Positions 1-8,500 of a stretch of 28,587 nucleotides of DNA are shown one piece after another. The stretch is from positions 1 to 28,587 of the forward strand of contig JBMNRA010000039.1 in the NCBI GenBank assembly GCA_050944415.1, in the 5' to 3' direction. The notes beneath the pieces were generated by a model. The model saw only the letters and a list, made by a program, of their open reading frames with translations. It ran no database searches and had not been told where the DNA came from. This stretch comes from Ruminococcus_G sp050944415. Lineage in GTDB: Bacteria; Bacillota; Clostridia; Lachnospirales; Lachnospiraceae. Positions within the stretch are counted from its first letter, which is position 1. Every line of letters starts with the position of its first letter. A program made the position numbers and the translations under genes.

Positions 1-10
1 CAATATACAT
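1..10 (-). CDS. 5' end of an unidentified leftward gene (3 codons)
   Basis: Only the first codons (Met-Tyr-Ile) lie inside the window. The start is inferred from a strong RBS on the minus strand, complementary to cctccc at 19-24, which sits 8 nt before an ATG whose first base is position 10. A second ATG at 15 is only 3 nt from the RBS and is less likely. The product cannot be identified. The palindrome at 33-48 just upstream suggests a regulated, possibly autoregulated, gene. Confidence 0.45.
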
Positions 11-32
11 CGCATTTACCTCCCTTGTTATG

Positions 33-48
33 TAGTATTTAAATACTA
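33..48. promoter_or_regulatory. 16-bp perfect palindrome, candidate operator
   Basis: TAGTATTTAAATACTA is a perfect inverted repeat. It lies just upstream of the RBS of the leftward edge gene and downstream of a possible minus-strand promoter (TTGACG at 82-77, 17-nt spacer, CAGAAT at 59-54). This position would suit a dimeric repressor site. The regulator is unknown; GntR- or PadR-type autoregulation is only a guess. Confidence 0.4.
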
Positions 49-96
49 TCTATATTCTGACAGATATTGAAAGGAACGTCAAGTGTAAAAACAGAT

Positions 97-618
97 TTAA
101 CGTTTTCTCCGCCGACGTTTCTTTTTTTTGCTGCCGGTACCGAGAAGTGCGGTAAAACAGATGACGCGAACCAGCATAATGCCGAAAAAGGCGCCGACGC
201 AGTCGATGGCCACGTCACGTTTGGAAGGACTCCTTCCCTCCACCATGGACTGATGAAATTCATCGGTGCAGGCAAAGCCGAAACAGATGGCTCCGGCCAC
301 CAGCAGCAGGGGAAAACCGCGGAGTCCGTATACGTAAAAGGGAAAAGAGATGGCAATCGCCAGCAGAAAATACTCTGTCATATGGGCAAGTTTTCGCACC
401 GGAGTATGAATTTTTTCAATATAATAGTCGACTCCCATTTCCGAAATATCTTTATCCAGTATTTCCGCACCGATGGTGACGATATGGTAGCTGACTTTAT
501 AGCTCAGTTCGCTGGACACTTCGCCGGGCTGAGAGGAGAAGGAAAATATCATATACATCAAAAGCAAAGCCGGCAGAAAAGAAAAAGGTTTCAGCAGAAA
601 TATAATCAATCGTTTCAT
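97..618 (-). CDS. VanZ-like family membrane protein
   Basis: This 173-residue protein belongs to the VanZ-like family. The founding member is associated with teicoplanin resistance, but most relatives have no known function, so drug resistance should not be assumed. Family signatures visible are an N-terminal hydrophobic helix ending in FSSQPG, RKLAHMTEYFLL, and TDEFHQSMVEGRSPSKRD followed by a further helix. About four membrane segments are expected. The ATG at 618 is chosen because GGAGG lies 7 nt upstream; an upstream in-frame start at 672 would fall inside the promoter. The C-terminus is an unusual polybasic tail (KKKKRRRRKR). It has its own promoter and is divergent from thyA. Confidence 0.88.
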   Translation of the reverse strand: MKRLIIFLLKPFSFLPALLLMYMIFSFSSQPGEVSSELSYKVSYHIVTIGAEILDKDISEMGVDYYIEKIHTPVRKLAHMTEYFLLAIAISFPFYVYGLRGFPLLLVAGAICFGFACTDEFHQSMVEGRSPSKRDVAIDCVGAFFGIMLVRVICFTALLGTGSKKKKRRRRKR

Positions 619-643
619 AATTGTGCCTCCTTGTATGCCGCCT

Positions 644-672
644 ACTATAACACGATTGCGGCAGGATGTCAA
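644..672 (-). promoter_or_regulatory. Promoter of the VanZ-like gene
   Basis: On the minus strand TTGACA (672-667) and TATAGT (649-644) are separated by 17 nt, a near-consensus housekeeping promoter. Transcription would start around 637, about 20 nt before the ATG at 618. Confidence 0.75.
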
Positions 673-730
673 AAGCAGCCGGACCCGTCATAAAGCTTCG
701 GGCCTGCCAGTTCAGGCTGCAATAGCCGCC

Positions 731-759
731 TTGAATTTACGGTGTCCTCGTGGTATCAT
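731..759 (+). promoter_or_regulatory. Promoter of the thyA-polC operon
   Basis: TTGAAT (731-736) and TATCAT (754-759) are separated by 17 nt. They lie upstream of a good RBS (GAAGGAGAGG, 775-784) and the thyA ATG. No intrinsic terminator or other clear promoter was noticed until after polC, so this may drive all six genes. Confidence 0.6.
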
Positions 760-793
760 GATGTTGGAAGATCAGAAGGAGAGGATATAGAAA

Positions 794-1636
794 ATGAGTT
801 TAGCAGACAAGCTGTTTATTGATATGTGCAGTGATATTATAGAGAACGGATGCAGTACGGAGGGAGAAAAGGTACGGCCGGTCTGGGAAGACGGGACGCC
901 TGCCTACACTATTAAGAAATTCGGCGTGGTGAACCGGTATGATCTCTCGAAGGAATTTCCGGCCATTACCCTTAGAAAGACCGCGCTGAAAAGCGCCTTT
1001 GATGAAATTTTATGGATCTGGCAGAAAAAATCTAATAACATCAAAGACTTAAACAGTCACATCTGGGACAGCTGGGCCGATGCGGACGGTTCCATCGGGA
1101 AAGCTTACGGTTATCAGCTGGGAGTGAAACATCAATACCGGGAGGGAATGATGGATCAGGTAGACCGGGTGCTTTTTGATCTGAAAGAAAATCCTTACAG
1201 CCGCCGGATCATGACCAATATTTACGTGCATCAGGATCTGCATGAGATGAATCTTTATCCATGCGCATATTCCATGACATTTAATGTAACCCAGGACGGC
1301 GGACAGATGGTGCTGAACGGAGTATTAAATCAGCGTTCTCAGGATGTCCTGGCAGCCAATAACTGGAATGTCTGCCAGTATGCCCTCCTTCTTATGATGT
1401 TTGCACAGGTAAGCGGCATGAAAGCAGGACAGCTTCTTCATGTGATTGCAGACGCTCATATATATGACAGGCATATTCCCATCGTAAAAGAACTGATCCG
1501 GCGTCCCGTTTATGAAGCGCCGAAGGTATGGCTGAATCCGGAAGTGAAAGATTTTTACAGCTTTACCGTGGATGATCTTCATGTGGAAAACTATGTGACG
1601 GGACCGCAGATTAAAAATATTCCCATTGCGGTGTGA
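794..1636 (+). CDS. thyA: Thymidylate synthase (ThyA, B. subtilis ThyA/phi3T type)
   Basis: It makes dTMP from dUMP using methylene-tetrahydrofolate, in the cytoplasm. At 280 residues its length fits the family. The nucleophilic Cys is C157 in LYPCAYS, followed by the QRSQD dUMP-binding segment, NNWNVCQYALL and the ADAHIYDRH segment. The ELLWIWQ-like region and the C-terminal NPEVKDFY...VENYV resemble B. subtilis ThyA more than E. coli ThyA. The His that follows the catalytic Cys in E. coli-type enzymes is Ala158 here; B. subtilis ThyA also lacks this His. It is followed by folA, its usual partner, since the reaction oxidises folate to dihydrofolate. The start follows a strong RBS. Confidence 0.96.
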   Translation: MSLADKLFIDMCSDIIENGCSTEGEKVRPVWEDGTPAYTIKKFGVVNRYDLSKEFPAITLRKTALKSAFDEILWIWQKKSNNIKDLNSHIWDSWADADGSIGKAYGYQLGVKHQYREGMMDQVDRVLFDLKENPYSRRIMTNIYVHQDLHEMNLYPCAYSMTFNVTQDGGQMVLNGVLNQRSQDVLAANNWNVCQYALLLMMFAQVSGMKAGQLLHVIADAHIYDRHIPIVKELIRRPVYEAPKVWLNPEVKDFYSFTVDDLHVENYVTGPQIKNIPIAV

Positions 1637-1656
1637 AACAGAAAGGAAATGCCATT

Positions 1657-2148
1657 ATGAATATGATATTATCAGCAGATCAGAACTGGGGAATCGGATG
1701 CAACAATAAGCTTCTGGTTTCTATTCCTTCTGATATGAAATTCTTTCGCAGTGAGACGACAGGAAAAGTTGTGGTGATGGGGCGGAAAACTCTGGAGAGT
1801 TTCCCGGGCGGCATGCCTCTGAAAAACCGCACCAATATTGTGCTGACCCATGATCCCGATTATAACGGAAGAGGAGCACTGGTGGTGAATTCCCGGGAAG
1901 AATTACTTCAGGAGCTGAAAAACTATAAAGATGAAGATATCTATATCATCGGCGGGGAGACGGTCTACCGGATGATGCTTCCTTACTGCGATACCATTCA
2001 TGTGACCAAAATTGACTTCGCCTACGAAGCAGATACATTTTTCCCCAATCTGGATGAGATGCCGGAGTGGGAAATTACGGCTTCCAGTGAGGAACAGACC
2101 TATTTTGATCTGGAATATACTTTTTTAAAATACGAGAGAAAAAAATGA
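1657..2148 (+). CDS. folA: Dihydrofolate reductase
   Basis: It reduces dihydrofolate to tetrahydrofolate with NADPH, recycling the cofactor used by ThyA. At 163 residues it has the usual length. Visible motifs are WGIGCNNKLL (N-terminal active-site loop), VVMGRKTLESFPGG (cofactor and substrate region), and YIIGGETVYRMMLP (the conserved IGG segment). The ATG at 1657 is preferred because AAAGGAAA lies about 7 nt upstream; an in-frame GTG at 1633 overlaps the thyA stop and lacks a good RBS. The gene begins 20 nt after thyA, and its stop overlaps the ATG of the next gene (ATGA). Confidence 0.95.
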   Translation: MNMILSADQNWGIGCNNKLLVSIPSDMKFFRSETTGKVVVMGRKTLESFPGGMPLKNRTNIVLTHDPDYNGRGALVVNSREELLQELKNYKDEDIYIIGGETVYRMMLPYCDTIHVTKIDFAYEADTFFPNLDEMPEWEITASSEEQTYFDLEYTFLKYERKK

Positions 2149-3389
2149 AAAACAACGAATGGTATGATTTAGGGGAACAGATAAGAGATCTGGTGCAGTC
2201 AGCGGTGGATTCCCAGGATTTCCGCCGATTGAATCAGGCGGTGACGGGAACGATCAACAAGGCTGTCAGTTCGGCTGTGGACGGGGTAAAAAAGGGAATG
2301 GAGAAGGCCGGTGAGGCCTATGAGACCAGAAGCGCCGGTTATTATGAAAAGTATCCCAACAAAGAGATCAGAGGCAATTTTAAAAATGCCAATTACAGCA
2401 GTCAGGTGAGAAAAAAAGAACCGTATGATACCAGCCTTTTTTCCGCCAGACCCCAGGGGGGCAGCTCCGGGATTGTAATGGCGGTTCTGGGATTTGTCAT
2501 CGGCAGCGTCTTTGGAATTGCGGCTCTTGCCTCTGTTTTTGTCGGGCTGCTTACCTTTGCGGCTCCTCTCCTGGCTACGGGTACATTTCTGGGAATATTG
2601 TTTCTGGCGGGGATGATTCTGGGAGGAAAGGGCATTTCTCTTATGCGCCGGGCAAAGAGATTTAAAAAATATGTCAGACAGTTAAATGGAAGGGAATTCT
2701 GTCAGATCAGCGAGTTGTGTTCGGCGGCAGGAAAATCTCCGGCGGCAGTTGCCCGGGATCTGAAAATCATGATTGATAAAGGGATGTTTCTTCAGGGACA
2801 TCTGGATGAAGAGAAAACCTGTCTGATGGTGACGCAGAATGCTTATAACCAGTATCTGGCGGCAGTGCAGGCAAGGAAAATGCGGCAGCAGGAAGAAAGG
2901 GAAAGGAAGAAAAAGCAGAATGATCCTTCCAGAAGCGAAGAGTACCGGACCATACTGAGGGAGGGAAATGAATATATCAGACATATTCACCAGGCCAATG
3001 ATGCTATTGCAGATCCGGTGATGTCGGAGAAGCTGTCCCGTCTGGAGCTGATTATGACGAAAATTTTCCGGCAGGTGGAGAAGAATCCTGATGCAGCTTC
3101 TGATCTGCATAAGTTTATGAAGTATTACCTGCCGACAACCACAAAACTGGTGGATGCCTATCAGGAACTGATCCAGCAGCCGGCGGCAGGGGAAAATATT
3201 ACAGGGACGAAAAAAGAGATTGAGGATACCCTGGATACCATCAACTCTGCCTTTGAAAAATTGCTGGATCGTTTTTTCCAGGATACGGCCTGGGATATTT
3301 CCACGGATATTACGGTGATGAAGACCATGCTGGCTCAGGAAGGGCTGGTGGAAGAAGAGTTTAAAATGCCTACATCAACGAAAGGATAG
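2145..3389 (+). CDS. XpaC-like membrane protein (5-bromo-4-chloroindolyl phosphate hydrolysis family)
   Basis: This 414-residue protein has a polar N-terminus with predicted amphipathic segments (1-100), a hydrophobic block of two or three membrane helices (about 106-165), and a long charged, helical cytoplasmic part (170-414). This layout and the telA-like gene just downstream match the XpaC/TelA pair known from Bacillus (xpaC-yaaN). XpaC is named for an indicator-substrate phenotype; its cellular function is not established. The start codon overlaps the folA stop, so translation is probably coupled. The family call rests on architecture and context. Confidence 0.75.
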   Translation: MKNNEWYDLGEQIRDLVQSAVDSQDFRRLNQAVTGTINKAVSSAVDGVKKGMEKAGEAYETRSAGYYEKYPNKEIRGNFKNANYSSQVRKKEPYDTSLFSARPQGGSSGIVMAVLGFVIGSVFGIAALASVFVGLLTFAAPLLATGTFLGILFLAGMILGGKGISLMRRAKRFKKYVRQLNGREFCQISELCSAAGKSPAAVARDLKIMIDKGMFLQGHLDEEKTCLMVTQNAYNQYLAAVQARKMRQQEERERKKKQNDPSRSEEYRTILREGNEYIRHIHQANDAIADPVMSEKLSRLELIMTKIFRQVEKNPDAASDLHKFMKYYLPTTTKLVDAYQELIQQPAAGENITGTKKEIEDTLDTINSAFEKLLDRFFQDTAWDISTDITVMKTMLAQEGLVEEEFKMPTSTKG

Positions 3390-3397
3390 AGAGGTCT

Positions 3398-4522
3398 ATG
3401 AATGATGATTTGAAAAAGACGGCCATCCCCCCCACGCTGACCTTTGGGGTATCTGAAGAACCGCAGCAGCTGCCGGAGCAGGAAACGGTTCCGGAGGAAA
3501 ACATTCTCTCAGAAGAAGAGAAACAGATGGTTGAGGAGTTTGTAAAGCAGATTGATCTTAATAATTCCGGCGCCATTTTGCAGTACGGTGCGGCTACCCA
3601 GAAGAAGATGGCCGATTTTTCCGAGGATACTCTGGCAAATGTAAAAACAAAGGATCTGGGCGAAGTGGGTGAAATGCTCACGGAAGTAGTGACAGAACTC
3701 AAAAACTTTGATGTGGAGGAAGAAGAAAAGGGAATTTTCGGATTCTTCAAAAAGACTTCCAACAAATTGAATGCGATGAAAGCCAGATATGAAAAAGCAG
3801 AAGTCAACATCAATAAGATCTGCGAAGCGCTGGAACAGCACCAGGTTCAGCTGATGAAAGATATTGCCGTTCTGGACAAGATGTATGAGATGAATCTGAC
3901 TTACTATAAAGAGCTGACCATGTATATTCTGGCAGGCAAAAAGAAACTGGATCAGACGAGAGAGCAGGAACTGCCGGCGCTGATGGAAAAGGCCGGGAAA
4001 AGCGGTTTGCCTGAGGATGCCCAGGCGGCCAGAGATCTGGAGAGCCTGTGCGAGCGTTTCGACAAAAAGATTCATGATCTGGAACTGACCAGGATGATTT
4101 CTGTTCAGACAGCTCCTCAGCTGCGGCTGGTGCAGGGAAGCGACACGGTGATGGTGGAAAAGATTCAGTCTATTTTAGTAAATACCATACCCCTGTGGAA
4201 GAGTCAGATGGTCATTGCGCTGGGAGTGGCGCATTCGACCCAGGCATCAAAAGCGCAGCAGGAAGTGACGGATATGACCAATGAGCTGCTGAAAAAGAAT
4301 GCGGCCAGCCTGAAGACGGCTACGCTGGAGAGTGCCAGGGCAGCCGAGAGGGGCATTGTGGATATGGAGACCTTAAAGGAGACCAACCAGTCTCTGATTT
4401 CCACACTGGATGAAGTGATGAAAATCCAGACGGAGGGCAGAGCCAAACGGCAGGCTGCGGAAACAGAACTTAAAAGCATGGAAGAACAGCTGAAACAGAA
4501 GCTGCTGGAGATCCGGCGGTAA
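3398..4522 (+). CDS. TelA/KlaA-like toxic anion resistance family protein
   Basis: This 374-residue soluble protein is almost wholly helical and rich in Glu, Lys and Gln. It has a disordered acidic N-terminus (1-45) followed by long predicted coiled-coil stretches up to the C-terminus (ELKSMEEQLKQKLLEIRR). The segments QAPQLRLVQ-like (TAPQLRLVQGSDTVMVEKIQ) and IPLWKSQMVIALGVAH are characteristic of the TelA family. The family is named for tellurite resistance linked to plasmid genes, but chromosomal copies more likely act at the envelope in an unknown way. It starts 8 nt after the XpaC-like gene and is presumed to be its partner. Confidence 0.85.
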   Translation: MNDDLKKTAIPPTLTFGVSEEPQQLPEQETVPEENILSEEEKQMVEEFVKQIDLNNSGAILQYGAATQKKMADFSEDTLANVKTKDLGEVGEMLTEVVTELKNFDVEEEEKGIFGFFKKTSNKLNAMKARYEKAEVNINKICEALEQHQVQLMKDIAVLDKMYEMNLTYYKELTMYILAGKKKLDQTREQELPALMEKAGKSGLPEDAQAARDLESLCERFDKKIHDLELTRMISVQTAPQLRLVQGSDTVMVEKIQSILVNTIPLWKSQMVIALGVAHSTQASKAQQEVTDMTNELLKKNAASLKTATLESARAAERGIVDMETLKETNQSLISTLDEVMKIQTEGRAKRQAAETELKSMEEQLKQKLLEIRR

Positions 4523-4533
4523 AGGAGCAGGAA

Positions 4534-5592
4534 ATGGACAGGCGGAAAACAAAAATCATACAGATTGGAAATCGGTTTATTGGCGGAGGAAATACCATAC
4601 TGATTCAATCCATGACAAATACGAAGACGGAAGATGTCAGAAGCACTGTGGCGCAGATACAGGCGCTGACTGCAGCCGGATGTGAAATTATCCGGTGCGC
4701 GGTGCCAACGATGGAAGCTGCCGGAGCATTGAAGGAAATAAAGAAAGAAATTTCCATTCCATTGGTTGCGGATATTCATTTCGATTATAAACTGGCCATT
4801 GCGGCCATAGAAAACGGGGCGGATAAGATCCGGATCAATCCCGGCAATATTGGCGGAAAGGAAAAGATTAAAGCCGTGGTGGACGCGGCCCGGGAACGGG
4901 GGATTCCGATCCGGGTAGGAGTCAACAGCGGTTCCCTGGAGAAAGAACTGGTAGAAAAATATCAGGGAGTTACGGCGGAAGGGCTTGTAGAGAGCGCCCT
5001 GGATAAAGTACATACCATTGAAGAGATGGGATATGATAATCTGGTGATCAGCATCAAATCCTCCGATGTGATGATGTGTGCCAGAGCTCATGAAATTATT
5101 TCCCGGAAAACTTCTTATCCTCTTCATGTGGGGATTACGGAGGCGGGAACTGTCTATTCGGGAAACATCAAGTCGGCGGTAGGGCTGGCGGTGATTCTTT
5201 ACCAGGGTATCGGCGATACCATCCGTGTTTCTCTTACGGGGGATCCCCTGGAAGAAGTCAAGTCGGCCAAGTGCATCTTAAAAACGCTGGGACTTCGTAA
5301 AGGGGGCGTGGAGGTGGTGTCCTGCCCTACCTGCGGAAGGACGCAGATTGATCTGATCAGCCTGGCGAATCAGGTGGAAGATATGGTGCAGGATATTCCT
5401 CTGGATATCAAGGTGGCCGTTATGGGCTGCGTGGTCAACGGACCGGGAGAGGCCAGGGAAGCTGATATCGGCATTGCGGGAGGAAAGCAGGAAGGGCTGC
5501 TGATTAAAAAAGGGGAGATTATCAGAAAAGTGCCTGAGGCAGAGCTTTTGCAGGCGCTGCGTCAGGAACTTGAGAACTGGAAGGATGCGTAA
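4534..5592 (+). CDS. ispG: 4-hydroxy-3-methylbut-2-enyl diphosphate synthase (IspG/GcpE)
   Basis: This is the penultimate enzyme of the MEP isoprenoid pathway, reducing MEcPP to HMBPP with a [4Fe-4S] cluster. At 352 residues it is the compact two-domain bacterial form: an N-terminal TIM barrel (IQSMTNTKTEDV, ADIHFDYKLA, KIRINPGNIG) and a C-terminal Fe-S domain. The three cluster cysteines are visible as C264 and C267 (SCPTCGR) and C299 (GCVVNGPGEA), with the ligand Glu as E306. The RBS AAAGGAGC precedes the ATG. The stop overlaps the polC ATG by one base; ispG-polC adjacency is common in Clostridia. Confidence 0.97.
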   Translation: MDRRKTKIIQIGNRFIGGGNTILIQSMTNTKTEDVRSTVAQIQALTAAGCEIIRCAVPTMEAAGALKEIKKEISIPLVADIHFDYKLAIAAIENGADKIRINPGNIGGKEKIKAVVDAARERGIPIRVGVNSGSLEKELVEKYQGVTAEGLVESALDKVHTIEEMGYDNLVISIKSSDVMMCARAHEIISRKTSYPLHVGITEAGTVYSGNIKSAVGLAVILYQGIGDTIRVSLTGDPLEEVKSAKCILKTLGLRKGGVEVVSCPTCGRTQIDLISLANQVEDMVQDIPLDIKVAVMGCVVNGPGEAREADIGIAGGKQEGLLIKKGEIIRKVPEAELLQALRQELENWKDA

Positions 5593-8500
5593 TGGCGAAA
5601 AAATTTTTTGAAGTTTTCCCCAAGCTTTTGATAGACGGGGAGCTGAAAGATTACATTGAGGATGCCCAGGTGACCAGAGTGACATCCAATCCCCAGAAAA
5701 CACGGCTGCGGGTCTATATGAACAGCAGTCAGTGGATCCATAAGAAAAATATCTACGCTTTGGAGCAGTCGATCCGGGATCAGTTTTTCTCCGGACTGCC
5801 CATGGAGATTAAAATTATTGAAGATTTCCAGCTGTCCCGTCAGTATACACCGGAAAATTTTCTGGAGGTCTACCGGGACAGTCTTCTTTTGGAATTAAAA
5901 GAATACAGTGTGGTTCTCTATAACCTGCTGTTGGGTGCAAAACTGGAATTTGACGGAGAGAATATTCTGAAAGTCATGCTGCCGGACACGGTGATTTCCA
6001 GAGAGCGGGGGGAAGAGCTGGAACATATCCTGGATAAAGTGTTCTGCGAGCGCTGCCATTTTCAGCTTCAGATTTCCGTGGAGTACGTGGAAGCGAAAGA
6101 AAGCAAGGCCCGGTTAAGCAGTGAGCAGAAGATCCAGGAGGAAGCGCGCCACGTGCAGGAGACGGCGGAGGCAGCCGTCCATGAACGCAGGGAGAAAGAA
6201 GAGGAGAAAAAAGAAAAACCGAAGGAAACAGCTGTCAGAACAGGGACAAAGGATCGTGCCAAATCTTCTTTTAAAGGCCGGGAGTTCCGGACAGGAGTCC
6301 GAAAGAGCAGCAATCCTGATGTAATTTACGGCAGAGATTTTGAGGAGGATGCATCGGTATCTATCGACAGCATTGCCGGCGAGATGGGTGATGTGGTAAT
6401 TCGTGGCAAAATCCTTTCCCTGGATACCAGGGAAATCCGGAATGAAAAAACTATTCTGATGTTCAATGTTACGGATTTCACGGATACCATCACAGTCAAG
6501 ATGTTTTTGCCAACGGCTCAGCTGCCGGAAGTGACGGAGAAAATAAAAAAGGGAGCCTTTGTGAAGATCAAAGGTGTTACTATTGTAGATAAATTTGATC
6601 ACGAGCTGACCATCGGTTCTGTGATCGGCATCAAAAAGATATCTGACTTTACCACTTCGCGGGTGGACACCAGTCCGGTAAAAAGAGTGGAGCTTCACTG
6701 CCACACGAAAATGAGCGATATGGATGGCGTGACAGATGCAGCGGCACTGGTAAAACGAGCGTATGCCTGGGGACACCCTGCTATTGCCATCACCGATCAC
6801 GGAGTTGTGCAGTCTTTTCCGGAAGCCAATCATGCCATGGAAGACATCGACAGGGCATATCGGGATCAGTATGCGAAAGATCATCCCGAGGTCAGCAAAG
6901 ACGAGCTGAAAAAAATTTCCAGCCCCTTTAAGGTAATATATGGAATGGAAGCCTATCTGGTGGATGATTTAAAGGGAATTGTCACCAACTCCCAAGGTCA
7001 GAGCCTGGATGGTTCCTTTGTGGTCTTTGACATTGAAACTACGGGATTTTCTCCCGTGGCCAATAAGATTATTGAAATCGGCGCGGTCCGGGTGGAAGAA
7101 GGAAAAATCGTGGACCGGTTTTCCTCCTTTGTCAATCCTCAGGTTCCTATTTCTTTCAGAATTGAGAACCTGACGGGAATCAATGACAGCATGGTTATGG
7201 GGGAGAGAACCATTGATCAGGTGTTGCCGGAATTTCTGGAATTTTCCAAAGGAGCGGTGATGGTTGCGCATAACGCTTCCTTTGATATGAGTTTTATTGA
7301 AAAGAACTGTCTCGATCTGGGATATGAAGCGGATTTCACATCGGTGGATACGGTGGGGATGGCCCGTTTTCTTCTTCCGGGCCTGAATCGGTTCAAGCTG
7401 GATACGGTGGCCAAGGCTTTGAATGTACCCCTCCTGAATCACCATCGGGCGATTGACGATGCTGCCTGTACGGCGGAGATATTCCTTCGTTTTCTGAAGA
7501 TGCTGAAAGAGCGGGAAATAGAAGATCTGGACAGCCTTAATGAACAGGGACAGATTTCTCCCAATACTTTGAAAAAACTGCCAACCTATCATGCGATTAT
7601 CCTGGCCGCCAATGAAACCGGAAGAGTGAATCTGTACCGGCTGGTCTCCAGGTCTCACCTGGAGTTTTATAACCGCAGGCCCAGACTGCCGAAAAGTGTG
7701 TTTTTAAAGCACAGGGAGGGGCTGATCATCGGTTCGGCCTGTGAAGCAGGGGAACTGTATCAGGCGCTGCTCAGAGGAGCGCCTGATCAGGAGATCGCCC
7801 GTCTGGTGGATTTCTATGATTATCTGGAGATTCAGCCTCTGGGAAATAACGCTTTTATGCTGCGGGAAGACAGGGATGATGTGAAAACGAAAGAGGATCT
7901 GATGGATTTAAACCGGAAAATAGTAAAGCTGGGCGAGCAGTTTCAAAAACCGGTGGCGGCCACCTGTGACGTTCATTTTATGGATCCTCAGGATGAGGTA
8001 TACCGCCGTATTATCATGACCGGAAAGGGATTTTCCGATGCAGATGATCAGGCGCCTCTTTTCCTGCGTACCACTGAGGAGATGCTGAAGGAATTTGAAT
8101 ATCTGGGCGCAGAAAAAGCGGAAGAAGTGGTTATAGAGAATCCGGTGAAGATCGCGGCCATGTGTGAGAAAATTTCGCCCATCCGGAAGGGAAAATTCCC
8201 TCCGGTTATTGAGGATTCCGATAAAACTCTGCGGGAGATCTGTTATAACAGAGCCCATGAGATATACGGGGATGATCTGCCCAGGATTGTGGAAGAGCGG
8301 CTGGAGAGGGAGCTGAATTCCATCATTTCCAATGGCTATGCGGTGATGTATATTATCGCTCAGAAGCTGGTATGGAAATCAAATGAGGACGGCTATCTGG
8401 TGGGATCCAGAGGATCGGTAGGATCCTCCTTCGTGGCTACCATGGCCGGGATCACGGAGGTAAATCCGCTGTCGCCCCATTATTACTGTGAAAAATGTCA

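Noticed and set aside
67..693. Rightward open frame opposite the VanZ-like gene
   Set aside because: It is antisense to a well-supported family protein with its own promoter and RBS, and the product resembles nothing I know.
702..717. GCCTG/CAGGC hairpin upstream of thyA as a terminator or riboswitch
   Set aside because: The stem is only 5 bp, there is no U-tract, and it lies upstream of the thyA promoter, so it is not in the transcript.
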